From Thelonectria olida (Eukaryota > Ascomycota > Sordariomycetes > Hypocreales > Nectriaceae): a DNA stretch of 64,000 bases. The first letter of the stretch is position 1, and every line of letters begins with the position of its first letter. The notes beneath the pieces are model-generated. The model was not told the DNA's origin and did no database searches. It saw nothing but the letters and a program-made list of their open reading frames with translations. A program made the translations under genes and the position numbers. The stretch lies in the NCBI GenBank assembly GCA_020736575.1, contig JAGPYM010000036.1, positions 298,468-362,467 on the forward strand, written 5' to 3'. Of this stretch, positions 13,159-23,097 are shown in pieces.

Positions 13159-13924
13159 ATGATCCGGCATCCGTCCCAACGAGATTCGCCAGCAGCCCAC
13201 ATCGACTCTGAAGAAGCGCGGTCCCTTTCTTCTCAGTCCGATGCCGCGCAGTCCGTCGTCAGCAGTGCCAACGTCAGCGTCATCAACAGCGAGCCTTCCG
13301 GCGACGGTCCTGTAGCTGGAGCCCTTGAGTGGGAAGAAGCCGGTCTAAAGCTACGGCCCATTATTTACTTTGGGCTGAACCCCCTGGACGAGCGTTCGAC
13401 CAGTCTCCAGCGGGATGCCATAATCTCCATTGCGTGGATCCAGCCAAAGTCCATTGGTGTAAAACAATGGGACTTGGGCTTGCCCCCCGAGTGTATGTCC
13501 TTATGTGACTGTATCAAGCAGGTTCGTGAGAAGCCCGACGATACGAAAATGGGGTCGAACCACTACTACGCGCCGTCCCAGGCATAACCACAACGGCTAA
13601 CTCTGTGCGTCTGATCAGGAGCCCCTCTTCCGGAACCTGAAAGAGCCCAAGTACCCGCGAGTCTTTCAGCTGGACAGGGGGGGCATCTGCTGGGTGCCCA
13701 AGGGCTATCTGGGGCTAGCCGTCCCTCTACATGACAAGGACATCGACATCACTCTTCTTTCATATCGTGAAGCCTCGTCTTGCAATCACACATGGCCAGT
13801 CAGTCACAAGTTGTACTTGACGCAAACGGGATTCAAGGCAGAGGCTCGACTCAAGTTCGCCATGGTATTACTTCAGCCAGAACGAGAACAACTATCGATC
13901 ATACATAGCCTCAGTCAGGTCTAA
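13159..13924 (+). CDS. Hypothetical protein, 222 aa, two exons
   Basis: Start at CACAAATG. Exon 1 is 13159-13521, the intron 13522-13618 (GTTCGT donor, CTAAC branch 14 nt before CAG), and exon 2 13619-13924, all phase 0. The first 50 residues are Ser-rich and disordered, followed by a folded-looking part (LKLRPIIYFGLNPLDER, then AIISIAWIQPKSIGVKQWDL) and, after the junction, LFRNLKEPKYPRVFQLDRGG with Cys and Trp residues. No family recognised. The last 33 coding bases overlap the 3' end of the convergent gene at 13892-15309, so either the C-terminus is different from my model or the two genes truly overlap tail to tail. Confidence 0.5.
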
Positions 13925-15309
13925 CACACGCCAATTGATCAATTCTTGCAACGGACTAGGCTTCAGACGCCGTGTTTCTGGCTGAAGCCGTGCCGCTCTA
14001 AGCACCTTTGCAACATCGTCTGGCCGCAGGGGCCGCAGCACCGGAATGGCCTTTCCCCGACTGGGATCGAGGTAACAGGTGTTGGGCTGTTCACTCGGAA
14101 CTTCGAGCACCCCAGCAACATCAGCAATGGTCATGGCCCGCTCACCGCGATCTTCTTTGATCTTCCGTTCTTCCCCACCTAACAGTTCAAAAAGGACAGT
14201 AGGAATGCGTAGCTTTCCGGAGGGTAATGACTGCATGGGTTTATAGATTTTTTCCGGATGGAGTTTCATGAGGGCAATGAGGAGGGCAAAGTGTTCCCTG
14301 GTAAAACGACCAACGGTGCTTGGAAGCTTGTCACCTGTCGGGGGGATTAGCCATGTGATATGAAATTAGGCTACCAATAATACTCACGACGCATCGACAA
14401 TTCATATGCTCGCTCGCCTAGACCAAAAGTTGCAAGAATGTCACAAGCATCAATAATTCTTGAGACTGCCACTCGTGTCCATCGCAGTTCGGAAGCGGTG
14501 CCGTCCATAATTTCAAACACTTCTTTTGTTCTCATGGGACCGAGCTTCGTCGCTATCCTGCTAAGGCCGACGGATATGACTTTGAACATTTGCTTTTCGT
14601 AGCTTGGGACTTGGGTCACGAGCTCCTCATACGTCTCAAGGAGTTCTTGATAGCCCATGGTGGCGCGCCTCGCACGAGGGAACTTCTGCAGTGTTAGTCG
14701 ACCAAACAAGTTGTCGACGTCGTTGTTAGTTCTTGGGGCAAAGGCGACCCAGTCCTCTTCGCCCTGGGGCATCTTAGTCAAGAGCATGTTGACCTCTCCA
14801 AGCTTCTCCTCGACGGTCTTGTGTCGGTCCCAGATGATAGTCTGGCCGACGCGGGTTCTCCTTGACAGGTTCTTGGACACCTTGAAGGAGCGCTCCATGT
14901 TGTCAACCTTTTCAGGTGTAGGAGGAGGATGCTTTGCGGCGGCAGGGGGGAATGGGTGCTTGACTACATCAGGGACTGTGTACGAATTCTCCATCTCGCC
15001 TGGCTGTGGCCTTGGCTGGTCCGATATTGGCACAGGGGCCATGACAGGGGGCGGCGGCCCCGGAAGGGTAGAGGGTCGGAAAACCAGCCGGTCGGTGGGA
15101 TAAGGACCTCGGTTCATGGTATGTTGTGGAAACGGGCCAGAATCGACAGGAGGGGGCCCGTTGAGTGTGTAGCATGCGGGCGGGTACGGTTGTTGCTGCT
15201 CAACGGCGCGTGGCGCTGAGGCGTTGGGGTCATAACCGGGCGGCGTCCCAGAGCCTGGGGAATGGGAGGGTGCGTTCAGCTGGTAGCGCCCTGTGCATTC
15301 TTGCGCCAT
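13892..15309 (-). CDS. Proline-rich protein with helical C-terminal half, 454 aa
   Basis: Exon 1 is 14388-15309 and exon 2 13892-14334, separated by a 53-nt intron with a GTGAGT donor and ACAG acceptor. Phase 1 matches (MRR | DKLPSTVG). Residues 1-130 are Pro/Gln-rich (GPPPVDSG, TLPGPPPPVMAPVP). From about 130 the chain becomes ordered and helical, with basic and charged segments (SKNLSRRTRVGQTIIWDRHK, YQELLETYEELVTQVPSYEK, ERAYELSMRR). Exon 2 has LLIALMKLHPEKIYKP and a leucine-rich C-terminus. I do not recognise the family. The mix of a disordered Pro-rich N-terminus and helical core suggests an adaptor or regulatory protein. Its 3' end overlaps the convergent gene by 33 bp. Confidence 0.65.
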
Positions 15310-17060
15310 TCAAAACGAGACTCTGGAAAAGACGCGGGAAATGAAGGGGAAATGATGGGGGGAATGGCCAGGCCTCACGGTCGAACAGGCTGTGCAAGAA
15401 GACGAAGGTAGGGGAATTCTGCAGGAGTGGCAGTGTCGTGGCCAGGTCCAAGTTGGCCCTTTTGCACGGGTCTCGAAGGGAGCGAGGAGACATTGGGCGC
15501 TTCCCCAAGTCACGGGACCCCTCTGGCTCCCTTGAGTGAATTAAAGCGGGCACCTGCCCAATCCGGGAGATGGACAAAGTCTTGGCAAGGCAGACTGTTT
15601 GTACTTTTCAAATTGCTTCCCCTTACCTAGGTACTAAGGTGACAATATCGCTTGACGGGGACAAGGCATCCTAGCCTGCACTTGTTGTTACTGTCTCCAT
15701 GGCTTTTTGCTCTTTTTTTCGTCTCAGTGGTGAAATTGCGCCTTCCATGGCCGACCAACACGCTTACTGAATATCAACTATCAACTACCAACACCCATTC
15801 TGCCTCTGCAAAGTCAGACTCCAGAGGCCAGACATGTTTACCATTCAAGGCGAAAGAAAATACACCATAATCCAGCCAACTCAACGGCTTCGCTGCGCTC
15901 ACCGCTCCGTGACACCCAAACGTCTATCGAACCAATAAAAGAAGTTGAAATTGCACATTTGGTCGTCATAGTGCCGCTCGTTCAAACTGAACGCCCATCC
16001 ATTGGGTGCCACCGATCCACAACGCTCAACGTGTCTCACCCGCTCTCAACTTTGTTGAGTGAGGACTGCAATGAGGCCCAAACATATTCGATTTTGGCTT
16101 GGCCAATGAATCTTTCGTCAAGAGTTCGATAGGAGAAAGTGGCTCGGCATAGATCATACGAGCAGGTGACATCATTGCAAGGAAGATCTGTCGTCCATCT
16201 TGGCGGACGTTTGTTACACGGAGGAGGCGTGTCTCTCGCGTGATCAGCATACAGCAAGTAAGCTTGGTAAGGTATATTCTGAAGAGTCCAATCATCATGT
16301 AAATGAGACGAATGCCCTCAGTCCCATGACGTTTCGTTATATCTTTCAATCCTACTCTACCTCATCCGATACTCTGAGCGTGCGGCCTCCGCGTAAAGTG
16401 TAAGTTTTCCAACCAACTGCCGCGCGGGTGTTGGTTATATGCGAACCCCAAGCGAGCAGACCGGGAACTTTTCAACTGGATAAAACAAGGACGCTGTGAG
16501 CGAATGGGCAAACTTGTGACCTATTGGCCATGTGCCGGGGAGGCGTAGACTGTGCAAGATGATGCGCAGTGCGGAGCTGGTCGCCGGTAGTTGACCGGAA
16601 TCAGTGCCCCGTCGAACGATTAATCAAGGGAATGAGATACTTTGCGGTGAGAGTGACTCAATCTTATTCGAGAACAAATTTTCTGTGGTAGAAGCCTGAT
16701 CTGCCCTATTTTCCGTAGACGGGTCTTGCAGAGAGGCGCGGCGCAGCCAACGGTTGTTGGTCGTTATCGACCCCCCCCGGCCCATCAACCGACCGCCTGC
16801 GCCCACGACTTGGCGATGTGTAACACCAATTTCATCATGCAACCACGATTTTTTTCACCGAGCTAAATAGTTAATGATTATAGAATTGGGTGGCCTCCTT
16901 GGGTGAGCGAGGCGACCGCCTTTAGAATGGCCCCGCTGCTTGCCAGTTGCAACGTTTGGGTACGCCGAGGCAGACATTGCCAGTGGCCCAGCTGGTTATG
17001 GCCATGTCGTCAGGACATTTGGAACTGTAAAGAGTCTTATAAGATATCGATTTGAGAAGG
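15310..17060. other. Intergenic, no gene seen
   Basis: Upstream of the minus-strand gene ending at 15309 and of the small gene at 17273. Frames at 16026-16349 (minus) and 15652-15870 (plus) lack any motif. A C run occurs at 16771-16779. The last 200 bases are the probable promoter of the 47-aa gene. Confidence 0.45.
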
Positions 17061-17066
17061 TATAAG
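17061..17066 (+). promoter_or_regulatory. TATA-like box of the small gene
   Basis: TATAAG lies about 30 nt before a CA/CT-rich leader (from about 17090: ATCAACATCTTCACC and ATCACTTTTCACCACC) typical of strongly expressed filamentous-fungal genes. A second TATAAG-like match sits at 17038-17043. The transcription start is inferred. Confidence 0.4.
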
Positions 17067-17272
17067 AGGGACGAGAAAGTCGGGTTGAATTGCAATTTAA
17101 ATCAACATCTTCACCATCAAGCTTCATCACTTTTCACCACCATCACACTCATCAACGCGACTTAATTTATTCAAACATAACAATTTACTCAATCGCCAAC
17201 TCTCAGGTAAGACCTCAGATACACTCGAACTTTATCGCCTTTGACTTACTCCTTGTTCCAGGTCTGAACATT

Positions 17273-17416
17273 ATGTGTTCCAACTCCAACTCCTACAACT
17301 TCCAAGCCGCTTCCGGCAGTATGGATACCGTCAACTACTCCTCTTCCGACAGCTCCGGAGCATGGTCGGACACTGTTCTCGACGTCTCCGGAGCCATGGT
17401 CAAGAAGGACAAATAA
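17273..17416 (+). CDS. 47-aa Ser-rich peptide gene with leader intron
   Basis: ATG at 17273 lies 11 nt after the acceptor of a 55-nt intron in the 5' leader (17207-17261, CAG|GTAAGA donor, TTGACTTAC branch, TTCCAG acceptor). The product is MCSNSNSYNFQ followed by a Ser/Asp/Gly-rich middle (SSSDSSGAWSD) and a basic end (MVKKDK). No signal peptide and no transmembrane segment. A TATA box, CA-rich leader, leader intron and tiny acidic soluble product resemble abundant stress- or conidiation-associated small proteins of filamentous fungi, though I cannot name the family. Too short to be proven by composition alone, but the surrounding transcript signals are unusually good. Confidence 0.6.
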   Translation: MCSNSNSYNFQAASGSMDTVNYSSSDSSGAWSDTVLDVSGAMVKKDK

Positions 17417-18734
17417 GATGGACCAGTGCCATCTTGAGCCCTTTATGTGAGCATTACGTTCTCAACTCTGGTAGAAGCGTCAAGGCCCGCTGACCTCACC
17501 ACCAAGCAGCCACTTGAGGACGGTTCACAACAATACGAACTTGCACTGTGATTTGAACCCCTGTATCGGCCTTCTCTCAATATCCGACCAGCTTTCGACA
17601 AGACTGCTATAGCATGGGGTTCATTTCGTGGATGTGACAAGTTAGAAGGGTGTGGTGACGAGTCTCGTTGACTTTCAACTTTCACGAAAACAGAAAAAGA
17701 CCAAAAAAAAACAATAAACGCAATCGGCAACGATATCATAGAGTCAACAGATATACAACAGGATTTTATATTGGTTTCTTTTGTCGGCAGTTGGATCACG
17801 TTCGTCTACTGAGCTTGGATGTCACCTAGAGTACTTGGTATGACATTCATGTTCAGTAGAAGAGTGCGCCAACCGCCATTTTTAGGAGGATAGACTAGTC
17901 TAGATCAATTCGCAAGGATTTTATCACATCTGCATTTTGCCCTTTGCTTGATACCTGACTACTTTTGCAGATTTTTCTTCGTGCACTGAATGCAGCACTT
18001 GTAGATAAGCGATCTCAGCCCAGGTGGCCTTAAAGACATGAACAACATGCCTCTGACAAGTTAAACAAACCTAGCATCTCGTGACTTTGTTAAGTGAATT
18101 AACACACTAGCGCATGACCTGTCAACGGCTTTAAGTCGAATCACGATCCCTCCAACACGTGAAGCATTTCCGGCGATGGAACATGGCCAAGGTACCTGGG
18201 TACCTACCCTGAGGGGTAACAACGGGCAGGCACCCACTGAAAGAGCTGCCTGTTCATGACCCCTCCATTCTCAACCAATCACAGGCCCCAAATCACTCCA
18301 CTTCAGCCACGACCACCGCCTCCATGTGATCGCCACCATCGCACTCTCACTGATCGATCACTCAAGCTTGCCTCGTCCTGGCTTCGTTGTTTGTCATCCC
18401 TCCCAACTCACAGACAAGTCCGAGTCACTGACCAGGGCGTCTGACTACAGCTATAATTTCTCTTCTCAACTTGCATCGTTTCTTTCCTTCTTCATTTCTC
18501 TCAACGAAGCCTCCCTCTTGCTACCAGCGCCGTCACTATCGACCCCGCATCCGCACCCATCGTTACGACATCACCCGGATGACTCGAGCTCTGATCCGAT
18601 AGCGTCACCGCGCCGACAACACTTGGCTCTCTACATACTCAACCCTTGGCCTCGAAGGGGAAATCTGAAACTTCGATACTACATCCATCAAACCGACGCA
18701 CCTCCAAAGTGAAGGTTGAATATCCATCGACAAC
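17417..18734. other. Small-gene 3' region and ATG3 promoter/leader
   Basis: The first few hundred bases are probably the 3' UTR of the 47-aa gene. A GGTACCTGGGTACCTACC palindrome-like motif lies near 18191. From about 18240 the strand is pyrimidine-rich up to the ATG3 start and is probably promoter plus leader. A 128-codon frame at 18326-18712 is Ser/Pro-rich leader sequence and not a separate gene. Confidence 0.45.
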
Positions 18735-19932
18735 ATGAACTATATCTATTCCACCGTCAACACCCTCCGGGACCGCTACACCCCCGTCTCCCACAAGTCC
18801 ACTTTCCGCCAGACCGGCCAGATCACCCCCGAAGAGTTCCTTGCCGCTGGCGACTATCTCGTCTACAAATTCCCGACTTGGTCTTGGGGCGACGCCGACA
18901 CACCAGAGGCTCGCGTCAGCCATCTACCTCCCGGCAAGCAATTCCTCGTCACCCGCAACGTGCCCTGCCATCGCCGCCTGAACGACGACTTCGCCGGCGA
19001 TGCGGGACACGAAGAGGCTCTCGTACGTGATGGCGATGACTTCAGGGGTGGTAACGTGGGCGATGATGAGGATGGTTGGTTGAGGACGGGCGGGTTGGCG
19101 AGCTCCCAGCCTCTCAAGGTCAAGGAGGTGAGGACAGTGGATGATTCGGGCAACGTCGGCGATCGCGAGGTTGTCGAAGATGACGAAGAGATTCCCGATA
19201 TGGAGGACGAAGACGACGATGAAGCTATTATCCGCGATACTGGCTCCGACGCAAAGAGCGGGTATGCTCCTCCAGTCTTTTGCCGCCATTTGACATGACA
19301 TGTGCTAATATGAGAAATCCAGTGGTCGTCGAACATACACGCTTTACATCATGTATAGCACCTACTACCGCACCCCCCGACTTTACCTCTCCGGCTACAA
19401 CCCTAACGGCCAGCCACTCCCTCCCCACGACATGATGGAGGACATCGTCGGCGACTACAAGGACAAGACGGTCACCCTCGAGGACTTCCCCTTCTTCTCT
19501 AACACAGTCAAGATGGCCTCGGTCCACCCCTGCAAGCACGCCTCCGTCATGAAGACGCTGCTTGACCGCGCGGACGCTGCCCTGCGCCTACGTAGGGAGA
19601 AGCTCGCTGTCCAGGGAGGCCAAGGCAGTTCTTCTCCGACCGCCAGCTCAGCGACTCCCGTTGGCATGGAGGGCCTGGTTGATGAGATTGGAAAGCTCGA
19701 TGTTAGAAGCGCCCAGGAAGCGGCTGACAAGGATGAGTGGGAAGAGGTCCATCAGGCCGAGATTGACGACCACGAGGTTGCAATCCGCGTTGACCAGTAT
19801 CTGGTTGTCTTCCTCAAGGTACGTTCCTTAATCTCCCAACAAAACAACTGTGATTCTCGTACTAACTAAACTCTCTAGTTCATGGCTAGTGTGACACCCG
19901 GCATCGAGCATGACTTCACCATGGGCGTTTAG
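18735..19932 (+). CDS. ATG3: Autophagy-related E2-like conjugating enzyme Atg3, 358 aa
   Basis: Atg3 is the E2-like enzyme that receives activated Atg8 from Atg7 and transfers it to phosphatidylethanolamine for autophagosome growth in the cytosol. Exons 18735-19261, 19323-19818 and 19879-19932 splice in phase (GTATGC/CAG and GTACGT/TAG with an ACTAAC branch) to 358 residues, the usual fungal length. Visible hallmarks: the N-terminal [19 protein letters not shown], the [16 protein letters not shown] segment, the long acidic flexible insert ([18 protein letters not shown]), [20 protein letters not shown], and the catalytic cysteine in [12 protein letters not shown] (about Cys246). A WEEV motif near residues 315-318 lies where yeast Atg3 has its Atg8-interacting motif. 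The conserved C-terminus [17 protein letters not shown] is encoded by the last small exon. The gene is complete with no anomaly. Confidence 0.97.
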
Positions 19933-21165
19933 ACGGGAGATGACGAACAGAATACAAGGCAGGCATCAATGTACTGGGGATTTTCGGCGTACACGGTGTA
20001 TGCTCTTTTCGGTCATGCTTTTTTTTTCTTACTTTTGGTCTTTTTTTTTTTTACGCATGCGAGGTATAATCCTTTGGGAACAGCCAGGGTAGACAATAAA
20101 TGGTATCTATGTATGACCGCAAGACTCACGTCACATTGATGAATAGCCGTCACACTGTCTCGAGTAGGGAACCCTCGCGTCAGCCGGGTCAGCTTACCAT
20201 GCTGCGTAATCCTATTTGCGCAAAACCGATTGAGGAATCTGATTATAGGTCCACGGGGAACTGTAGAGCAAAGGCTCGTACAGTTCAGACGCAGAATGCA
20301 CAGTCCTATTATTACATGCCCCTATCAATACTGTTGAAGTCTGTTGTGATGCTCCCAGTCTGTATCCCGCTGTCAACCGCTTCCGTCGTGCCAGCTCATC
20401 CCATCCTCAACACCCCTTGCATTATTTTCCAGCTCCCAAACAAAAATCCGCCGCACAAGGGAAGTGAACCGTGTAACTATCCCTGGGGTATTCAATAAAC
20501 GATCCTCCGTATCTGTTGCATGCATGAACGGTACCATGTGAGAAACCCGGCTCCGTGCGCCTCGCGATGATGGCCAGTGAAGAACGATGCATAGCCCGCG
20601 CCGAGAAGGGGTCAGCCGACCAACCCGCTCTCCGAAGGCAAGAAATAAAAAAAAAACAGCCGCTTCCAATTCGTTTCCCCATGTTTTTACTCCACCGAAA
20701 TTCATGACCCTCGTTACTGTCGTTTAGTGCGTGTACTCACGCTGCCAAGCCTGCTATATAGGCAAATCAGGAACCCGAACCGAGAACGTGAAGAGACAGA
20801 GCATATGTCAAAGAGTCGTCATGACAGGTCATGTTGGTCGTAAAAGTGACCTGTCCAGTGATAGGAGCGAGGAACTATCCAAAAAAAAAAAAACCAAGCC
20901 CAAAAAAGAAGTCCAAAAAGTCCAAAACGTCGTGGTGAAGAGGCATATCCAGTCCAGTCATCTCGGGAAGCGAGCATCATGGTTGTGACTCCGAAGTTTG
21001 ATTTGAGGATGGCGGAGCATGAGAGAGCCCTCCAGCTGCTGATCTTCGGATTGATGCTCGGCAATGGCCAAAGGGCAATTCGAAGTTAAGCGACAAAGGG
21101 CGCCTGAAAGGTAACTCGGGCGAGACTTGATGTAGGATTCTGTCGTCTCGAGGTCGGGTATTCCA
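19933..21165. other. Convergent intergenic region, no gene seen
   Basis: Lies between the 3' ends of ATG3 and of the 21166-23097 gene, so both 3' UTRs are expected here. Poly-T and poly-A runs occur at 20020-20052 and 20881-20893. Open frames at 20100-20498 and 20373-20705 show no domain. Confidence 0.45.
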
Positions 21166-23097
21166 CTAGAAAGCACCAAACGGAGCCCCAAAATTAGACG
21201 TTGACTTAAATTTGAGCGGAATGTCGGCCTCAACAGTTTTGCCAGGGGTCTCGCAGTCGTCATCTTCTGACTCTGCATGTGCATGGTTGGACCCATCTCC
21301 ACCCACTGGGTCTATAGACTTCGGCAGAATCAGCTCTGGAGCGTCAAATTCCTCAGGGTCAAGGTTGAACTCGGAGCTCTCGGGCGAATTGCGCATGACT
21401 GCGGGCAACGCGTCCTGGCCCTGACTGATGGGCTTGAGCTTCTCATTGACTGCTTCCCAAAAGATCTCGTCTTGAGCGGGAATATTCTTGATCATCAAAG
21501 GCCCCTTGAGAGGCTTGTCCTCTTTGGCGTTAAGAAGGGCAACTGGGTGATCTTGATGCCCGTCTTGCCAGATTTCGTTTCCACGAGGTTGGTCATCAAA
21601 ATAGGTCTCTCCCACGGTGTTCAGTGACGTATTTTCGGTCGTTTCAGCTGACGGGGTGGCGGCATCGCTTGGGCCGCGGATAGAACTCGTTTCAGTCCCA
21701 GACTTAGTGGGTACAATTGAGAGGGAGTGACACGGGGTGTGGCCAGCATGCATTGTCAACCGTTGAGACTCGGCATCCGAAAGAACCACCGGTGTGTTGT
21801 CCCCCGACGATGGGCCCTGGATGGAGATCTTTTGACTCATGTCCATGTTGTGGGCCACATCAGTTGGCGGTGAGGTCGTTGGGGATGGAGGAGTCTCTGC
21901 ATGCTCTCTCTCATCACCAAATGTAGGTTTTTGCACGGCAGTAGCCTTGATGGGTATGCCCTCCAATTTGGGATCGATTTCTTGCACATCAATAATGGGA
22001 ATTGGCCCGAAGGATTCCTCTGACGGAGATGACAGGAAGTCTTTGTCAATGGACTTTTCAGGTTGGGTTCTGGGATCCAGAGGACCAGCGTGAATTGGGG
22101 GACCGGTGGGCGACATGCGAGAACTGGTCGGGCTGAGAAAGTGAAGCCGGCGTGGTTCACCATCTAAGCCTAGAGATAGAGAAGAAGGGTCTGTTATGGT
22201 GAAGCTATTGGGAAAAGATGGGTTTTGGGATCGTGACGTCAACTGGCTCGGGAGCGTTGAGAAGTATGAACTTTCCATAGAAGCGTCACCACTGCAGCCC
22301 CGCTGGCTCCCGATAGGCGATACCATGCCCGTGACCTGGACAGCGATGGACTTGAGGGTCGAGTTTTCGCCTTCAAGGCGATAAAGCCGTTCTTTGAGAC
22401 CCTCAATCTCTCGCAGCATGCTTGTCTTTTCAGTCTCCCATACTTGGCGAACGTCGTCCATGATAGCGCGATCCTCCTGGTAGACTTCTTCGGCTCGCCG
22501 GCGGTTAGCCTCGAGGTAGTTACGCTCAGCTTCCCAAGCTTCGCGGATAAGAGAGTTTTGCTGGACCAAGCGTTGGACCATGTATACGGATGTTTGCTGG
22601 GTAGGTGGTGCGGCGTCGGCCGAGACAGATCTAGATAGGGAGGCCCCGGCGAGGTACTGAGGGATGCTTGAGATAGGAGAAGTGGATGAAGGCGGGAGAC
22701 CTCGCTCGGGGGCAGACACAGGGACGGATTGCGATGGGGAGAGGCGATTAGTCTGGTTGTAGGTCGAGGCATCGACGCGAAGGTGACTTGGAGGGCTTTT
22801 TTGGGAAGTGGACTGGGCGGCGCGTAAGGAAGAAAGGGAGAGGGGGACAGAGTCGTTGGGGTTGATCGGGAAGGAGCTCGCAGGCGGGATTCGACCAGGC
22901 TGAACGTGTTGGTGTTGACGATTCAGGTAGGGAAGCATGTTTTGGTGATTCATCGACGGAGGAAAGGACGAGGATGGCGTAGCTGTGGGCGAAGGAGAAG
23001 TTCGTCGGTAGGGGAGGTTGGCGCTGAAGGGGGGGTTCATGTCGACGTCGAATGCGCCCGAGGGCAGGAAGGCCTCGGATGATAACCAGGCTGCCAT
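21166..23097 (-). CDS. Disordered protein with central coiled coil, 643 aa
   Basis: One uninterrupted frame of 643 codons. Residues 1-170 are Ser/Pro/Gln-rich and disordered. About 172-250 form a strong predicted coiled coil full of Glu, Arg and Leu (REAWEAERNYLEANRRRAEE, MLREIEGLKERLYRLEGE). The rest is Ser/Thr/Pro/acidic and disordered, ending in a hydrophobic tail (KSTSNFGAPFGAF) that looks conserved. No enzymatic motif. The layout is common for fungal scaffold proteins. I cannot name it. The start is the first ATG of the frame (MAAWLSSEAF); an extra 5' exon is not excluded because the upstream sequence is also open in other frames. Its own upstream region is pyrimidine-rich on the coding strand, as expected for a leader. 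Confidence 0.75.
   Translation of the reverse strand: MAAWLSSEAFLPSGAFDVDMNPPFSANLPYRRTSPSPTATPSSSFPPSMNHQNMLPYLNRQHQHVQPGRIPPASSFPINPNDSVPLSLSSLRAAQSTSQKSPPSHLRVDASTYNQTNRLSPSQSVPVSAPERGLPPSSTSPISSIPQYLAGASLSRSVSADAAPPTQQTSVYMVQRLVQQNSLIREAWEAERNYLEANRRRAEEVYQEDRAIMDDVRQVWETEKTSMLREIEGLKERLYRLEGENSTLKSIAVQVTGMVSPIGSQRGCSGDASMESSYFSTLPSQLTSRSQNPSFPNSFTITDPSSLSLGLDGEPRRLHFLSPTSSRMSPTGPPIHAGPLDPRTQPEKSIDKDFLSSPSEESFGPIPIIDVQEIDPKLEGIPIKATAVQKPTFGDEREHAETPPSPTTSPPTDVAHNMDMSQKISIQGPSSGDNTPVVLSDAESQRLTMHAGHTPCHSLSIVPTKSGTETSSIRGPSDAATPSAETTENTSLNTVGETYFDDQPRGNEIWQDGHQDHPVALLNAKEDKPLKGPLMIKNIPAQDEIFWEAVNEKLKPISQGQDALPAVMRNSPESSEFNLDPEEFDAPELILPKSIDPVGGDGSNHAHAESEDDDCETPGKTVEADIPLKFKSTSNFGAPFGAF

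Noticed and set aside
13582..13618. 37-nt GC-AG intron as an alternative junction in the 222-aa gene
   Set aside because: Too short for a fungal intron; a 97-nt intron with GTTCGT donor fits the same phase.
22239..22772. 177-codon frame and others inside the 643-aa gene
   Set aside because: Shadow frames of the coiled-coil gene.
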